Part shown: piece by piece, positions 4,900 through 8,735 of the stretch
Numbering within the stretch: position 1 is the first letter of the stretch
Layout: each line of letters begins with the position of its first letter
Source: an uncultured bacterium
Lineage (GTDB): Bacteria; Bacillota; Clostridia; Lachnospirales; Lachnospiraceae
Reading direction: 5' to 3'
Length of the DNA: 8,735 bases
Assembly: GCA_905215405.1 (NCBI GenBank)
Contig: CAJMQE010000120.1
Location: 1 to 8,735 of the forward strand
Translations under genes and position numbers: made by a program
Notes under the pieces: model-generated
What the model saw: only the letters and a program-made list of their open reading frames with translations
Databases searched by the model: none
What the model was told of the DNA's origin: nothing

Positions 4900-6645
4900 A
4901 TGTTAAAGACATTAGCAGCAGAAATCAAAGAGTATAAAAAAGACTCTATTCTGGCGCCTGTTTTTATAACTGGAGAAGTAATTATGGAAATAATTATTCC
5001 CGTTATGATGGCATCGATTATTGATGATGGCGTCAACAAAGGCGATATGCGTCATGTAACATTCATGGGCATATTGATGATTATTACTGCAATGCTTTCC
5101 CTGACATTCGGTACATTGTCAGGAAAGGTCGCAGCAAAAGCCAGTACTGGTTTTGCGAAGAATTTGCGTAACGCAATGTTCCGTAATATTCAAAACTATT
5201 CATTTTCGAATATTGATAAATATTCAACAGCTGGACTGGTTACCCGTCTGACAACAGATATTACAAATGTACAGAATGCGTACCAGATGATTATCAGAAT
5301 GTGCGCAAGAGCACCTATGATGTTGATCTGTGCAATGGTCATGGCATTCTTGATCAATGCAAAATTAGCTTGTGTTTATCTTGGAGCAATCGTCTTTCTT
5401 GCAATTGCACTGTTTTTGATCATTGGAAAAGCACATCCGATCTTTAAGGCAGTATTTGAGAAATACGATGACCTGAATGCAAGTGTACAGGAAAATGTCA
5501 GCGCAGTCAGAGTAGTAAAAGCATATGTAAGAGAAGATTATGAAGTAGGTAAGTTCCATAAAGCAAGTGAGAACATTTATAAAATGTTCGTTCGTGCTGA
5601 AAAACTTATCATTTTGAACTCTCCAGTTATGCAGTTCGCAATGTATACCTGTGTTCTTCTGGTGTCATGGCTCGGAGCCAATATGATCGTTGGTGGATCC
5701 CTGACAACAGGACAGTTAATGAGTTTATTTACTTATATTACAAATATTCTGATGAGTCTGATGATGATTTCTATGATATTTGTTATGGTAACAATGTCAG
5801 TTGCATCTGCACAGCGTATTGCAGATGTTATCAATGAAAAATCAGATCTTGTAAATGGAGAAAATCCGATTGATACAATCAAAGATGGAGCAATCGAATT
5901 CAAAAATGTTAATTTCGCATATAAGAAAGATCATGAAGGAAATGACAAAAATGTATTAAAGAATATCGATTTTCGTATCCAGTCAGGTGAGACAATCGGT
6001 ATTATTGGTGGAACAGGTAGTGCCAAGACTTCTCTGGTACAGCTGATTCCTAGATTATACGATGCAACACAGGGTGAAGTCAGAGTCGGAGGCAGAAATG
6101 TCAAAGAATATGATATTGAATCCCTGAGAAATGAAGTTGCCATGGTACTGCAGAAGAATGTCCTGTTCTCAGGAACAATCAAAGATAATCTTCGCTGGGG
6201 CAACAAGAATGCAACGGATGCTGAGATGAAGAGAGCCTGCGAACTTGCTCAGGCAGATGAATTTATTCAGACATTTCCACATGGATATGACACTTATATT
6301 GAACAGGGTGGTAGTAATGTATCTGGTGGTCAGAAGCAGAGACTTTGTATCGCGAGAGCACTACTTAAGAAACCAAAGGTTCTGATCCTGGATGATTCCA
6401 CAAGTGCTGTTGATACAAAGACAGATGCAATGATCCGTAAGGCATTTCTTGAGGAAATTCCTCATACAACAAAAATTATTATTGCACAGAGAATTTCATC
6501 TATTCAGGATGCAGATCGCATCATTGTTCTGGATGAAGGAAAGATCGAATCAATTGGTACACATGATGAACTGCTTGTAAACAGCCCAATCTATCGTGAT
6601 GTATTTGAATCTCAGACGAAAGGGGATGACAAGCTTGGAAAATAA
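4900..6645 (+). CDS. ABC exporter half-transporter, degenerate-site subunit
   Basis: 581 aa, type IV (ABC-B) exporter. An N-terminal six-helix membrane domain (about 18-305) is followed by an ATPase domain (about 330-575). Walker A is GGTGSAKT (370-377), with Ala before Lys instead of Gly. The Q-loop is at Q418 and the signature is VSGGQ (474-478). Walker B ends in D498 followed by D499, where the catalytic Glu is normally found, and the switch residue is Q530 in place of His. These substitutions mark the degenerate-site partner of a heterodimeric multidrug-type exporter (TM287, BmrC and LmrC types). Its intact VSGGQ should complete the consensus ATP site on the partner. The gene overlaps the next one by about 20 bp, consistent with translational coupling and 1:1 assembly. 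The substrate cannot be read from sequence; drug or lipid-like compounds are likely given the MarR neighbour. Confidence 0.93.
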   Translation: MLKTLAAEIKEYKKDSILAPVFITGEVIMEIIIPVMMASIIDDGVNKGDMRHVTFMGILMIITAMLSLTFGTLSGKVAAKASTGFAKNLRNAMFRNIQNYSFSNIDKYSTAGLVTRLTTDITNVQNAYQMIIRMCARAPMMLICAMVMAFLINAKLACVYLGAIVFLAIALFLIIGKAHPIFKAVFEKYDDLNASVQENVSAVRVVKAYVREDYEVGKFHKASENIYKMFVRAEKLIILNSPVMQFAMYTCVLLVSWLGANMIVGGSLTTGQLMSLFTYITNILMSLMMISMIFVMVTMSVASAQRIADVINEKSDLVNGENPIDTIKDGAIEFKNVNFAYKKDHEGNDKNVLKNIDFRIQSGETIGIIGGTGSAKTSLVQLIPRLYDATQGEVRVGGRNVKEYDIESLRNEVAMVLQKNVLFSGTIKDNLRWGNKNATDAEMKRACELAQADEFIQTFPHGYDTYIEQGGSNVSGGQKQRLCIARALLKKPKVLILDDSTSAVDTKTDAMIRKAFLEEIPHTTKIIIAQRISSIQDADRIIVLDEGKIESIGTHDELLVNSPIYRDVFESQTKGDDKLGK

Positions 6646-8587
6646 CAATTCTGGATCTAATACAAAAGTAAACAAGGGACCACGTGGCAGAGCACCAATG
6701 GGTGTAAAGTCAAAAGTAAAAAATCCGGGCAGGATTTTTGCAAGATTGATGTCCTATATTCTGAAGAAATATAAATTCGCCTGTCTGATGGTACTGATCT
6801 GTATCTTTATCAGTTCACTTGCCAACGTAGCAGGTACAATGTTCATGAAGGATCTGATCGATAAATATATCCTTCCATTCCTTTCACAGGAATCACCGGA
6901 TTTCTCAATCCTTTTTGTAGCATTATGCAAACTGGCAGCAATGTATGCAGTCGGCGTCGTTGCAACATGGACATATAGCAGAATCATGGTCAGTGTATCC
7001 CAGGGTACATTAAAGCAGGTACGTAATGATCTGTTCGAACATATGGAAACACTTCCTATCAAATATTTTGATACACATGCACATGGCGATATCATGAGTA
7101 TCTACACAAATGATACAGATACACTCCGCCAGATGATCAGCCAGAGTATGCCACAGCTGGTATCTTCTGTGATTACAATTATCAGTGTACTGGTATCTAT
7201 GCTCATCTTAAATATTCCACTGACAGGAATTATGCTTGTTATGACATTCCTGATGATGTTCGTTACTAAGAAGATCGCTTCAAAGAGTGGAAAATATTTC
7301 GTAGAACAGCAGAGAAATCTGGGAACTGTCAATGGATTTATCGAAGAAATGATGGAAGGACAGAAAGTTGTCAAGGTATTCTGTCATGAAGATGAAAGTA
7401 TCAAAGATTTTGAAGCATTAAATGAAGAGTTATTCAACAGTGCAAACAATGCAAATAAATATGCTAATATTCTGATGCCTATTATGGGTAATATGGGTAA
7501 TATCAGTTATGTAATCATTTCTATTGTAGGTTCTGTTCTTGCAATCTACAATGTTGGTGGATTTACACTGGGTGGTCTTGCATCATTCTTACAGTTCAAC
7601 AGAACATTTAACCAGCCAGTTGGACAGATTTCCCAGCAATTGAACTTTGTAATCATGGCACTTGCCGGCGCTGAAAGAATCTTTAATCTGATGGATGAAA
7701 AGCCGGAAGAAGATGATGGTGATGTCGTACTTGTGAACGCTAAGATCACGAAAGCTGCTGACGGAAGTGAAAAGATTGAAGAATCTGAAAAGAGAACTGA
7801 TGTATGGTCATGGAAACAGACACATGCAGATGGTTCTGTAAGTTACAAGAAGCTGGAAGGTGATGTCGTTTTCAATCATGTAGATTTCGGTTATAACGAT
7901 GAAAAAATTGTACTTCATGATATTGAACTCTTTGCAAAGCCAGGCCAGAAGATTGCATTTGTTGGTGCAACAGGTGCAGGTAAAACAACAATTACGAACC
8001 TGATCAACCGTTTCTATGATATTCAGGATGGTAAGATCAGATATGATGGAATTAATATTAATAAGATTAAAAAAGATGATCTGAGAAGATCACTTGGTAT
8101 TGTTCTTCAAGATACACACCTCTTTACCGGAACAGTAAGAGATAATATTCGTTTTGGTAAACTGGATGCAACAGATGCTGATGTTGAGGCAGCAGCAAAA
8201 CTTGCCAATGCCGATCATTTCATTGCAAATCTTCCAGATGGCTATGAAACAGTTCTGACAGGAGATGGTGGAAACCTGAGTCAGGGACAGCGTCAGCTGC
8301 TTGCAATTGCAAGAGCAGCCGTTGCAGATCCACCGGTTCTGATACTTGATGAAGCAACATCAAGTATCGATACCCGTACAGAAAAAATTGTACAGGAAGG
8401 TATGGATCGACTGATGGAAGGCAGAACGGTATTTGTAATTGCCCACAGACTTTCAACAATTAAGAATTCTGATGTTATTATGGTTCTTGACCAGGGACGA
8501 ATCATCGAGCGTGGTGATCATGACAGTCTTCTGGAAAAGAAGGGAATTTATTATCAGCTCTATACTGGTGCTCTGGAACAGGATTAA
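6626..8587 (+). CDS. ABC exporter half-transporter, consensus-site subunit
   Basis: 653 aa from ATG 6626. Hydrophilic residues 1-45 are followed by six membrane helices (about 50-350) and an ATPase domain (about 410-650). Walker A is GATGAGKT (447-454), the Q-loop Q495, the signature LSQGQ (551-555), Walker B LILDE (572-576, catalytic E576) and the switch H607. The catalytic residues are intact, but the signature has Gln for the first Gly, so this subunit supplies the weak signature to the partner's degenerate site. A charged insert of about 50 residues (358-412, with WSWKQTHADGS) separates the membrane and ATPase domains and makes it longer than usual. Start choice is uncertain: AAAGGGG (6619-6625) touches ATG 6626 but is 9 nt from an in-frame TTG at 6635, which may be the true start. 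GTG 6596 is a less likely upstream option. The start lies inside the end of the preceding gene. Confidence 0.92.
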   Translation: MTSLENNNSGSNTKVNKGPRGRAPMGVKSKVKNPGRIFARLMSYILKKYKFACLMVLICIFISSLANVAGTMFMKDLIDKYILPFLSQESPDFSILFVALCKLAAMYAVGVVATWTYSRIMVSVSQGTLKQVRNDLFEHMETLPIKYFDTHAHGDIMSIYTNDTDTLRQMISQSMPQLVSSVITIISVLVSMLILNIPLTGIMLVMTFLMMFVTKKIASKSGKYFVEQQRNLGTVNGFIEEMMEGQKVVKVFCHEDESIKDFEALNEELFNSANNANKYANILMPIMGNMGNISYVIISIVGSVLAIYNVGGFTLGGLASFLQFNRTFNQPVGQISQQLNFVIMALAGAERIFNLMDEKPEEDDGDVVLVNAKITKAADGSEKIEESEKRTDVWSWKQTHADGSVSYKKLEGDVVFNHVDFGYNDEKIVLHDIELFAKPGQKIAFVGATGAGKTTITNLINRFYDIQDGKIRYDGININKIKKDDLRRSLGIVLQDTHLFTGTVRDNIRFGKLDATDADVEAAAKLANADHFIANLPDGYETVLTGDGGNLSQGQRQLLAIARAAVADPPVLILDEATSSIDTRTEKIVQEGMDRLMEGRTVFVIAHRLSTIKNSDVIMVLDQGRIIERGDHDSLLEKKGIYYQLYTGALEQD

Positions 8588-8592
8588 AATCC

Positions 8593-8630
8593 AACAGTGT
8601 AAGATAGTGCAAGATAGTGAAAGCACTGTT
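8593..8630. repeat. Inverted repeat enclosing a 10-bp tandem repeat after the ABC genes
   Basis: AACAGTG (8593-8599) and CACTGTT (8624-8630) are perfect complements. Between them AAGATAGTG occurs twice (8601-8609 and 8611-8619). Each AGTG can also pair with CACT (8624-8627), so the 3' arm has three competing partners. No T-run follows, so it is a poor intrinsic terminator. Confidence 0.45.
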
Positions 8631-8652
8631 ATAAAAGATTTCGTAATAAGTC

Positions 8653-8669
8653 AAAATGATGTTCATTTT
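8653..8669 (+). terminator. Weak AT-rich hairpin, possible operon terminator
   Basis: AAAATGA (8653-8659) pairs perfectly with TCATTTT (8663-8669) around TGT. The T-run is part of the stem and there is little GC, so termination would be weak. It is the only terminator-like hairpin between the last ABC stop codon and the window end. Confidence 0.3.
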
Positions 8670-8700
8670 ATAATTGAGGTAATTTCATAATTCATAGACC

Positions 8701-8729
8701 TTGATTTTACTGATATTTCAGAACATATA
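8701..8729 (+). promoter_or_regulatory. Possible promoter for a gene beyond the window
   Basis: TTGATT (8701-8706) is followed after 17 bp by CATATA (8724-8729). The region is AT-rich, so chance matches are common, and no start codon is visible before the window ends. Confidence 0.25.
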
Positions 8730-8735
8730 AAAAAC

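Overview
The window looks like a chromosomal segment from a low-to-mid GC gut Firmicute, most likely Lachnospiraceae (Blautia/Dorea/Ruminococcus-like). This is inferred from codon style, strong AGGAGG-type ribosome sites, the Clostridia-type heterodimeric ABC exporter with a GGTGSAKTS Walker A, a DUF3784-like small membrane protein and an OxdC-like bicupin. I could not run a search, so the taxon is an inference.

Layout from left to right: (1) a short leader with a likely extended -10 promoter; (2) a + strand gene (147-1820) for a membrane-anchored, outward-facing calcineurin-like metallophosphoesterase with an odd Gly/Arg/Thr-rich cytosolic tail; (3) an A-rich tandem-repeat tract (1830-1963) and a strong bidirectional terminator (2035-2074) shared with (4) a convergent - strand DUF3784-like membrane protein (2112-2429), whose promoter region carries a 23-bp-spaced direct repeat; (5) a 101-bp nearly palindromic element (2566-2666); (6) a - strand oxalate-decarboxylase-like bicupin (2765-4063); (7) a 236-bp divergent regulatory region; (8) a + strand operon-like run of a MarR-type regulator (4300-4761, TTG start) and two ABC exporter half-transporters (4900-6645 and 6626-8587, overlapping), followed by a short spacer with small hairpins.

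The best-supported functional unit is the MarR-ABC-ABC cluster. A near-ideal promoter (4131-4159) is overlapped by a perfect 7+7 inverted repeat, a plausible autoregulatory MarR operator, and is followed by a 130-nt leader with nested complementary arms. The two ABC subunits form a textbook asymmetric pair. The first lacks the catalytic Glu and the switch His (Asp and Gln instead). The second has both but carries a deviant LSQGQ signature. One ATP site should therefore be degenerate and one consensus, as in TM287/288-type exporters. The bicupin keeps both Mn-binding sets and the lid Glu expected of an oxalate decarboxylase, and it is transcribed away from the MarR promoter.

I see no convincing new multi-gene system. 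The less-explained parts are noncoding: the A-rich tandem repeats, the 101-bp palindrome, the direct repeats before the DUF3784 gene and the structured MarR leader.
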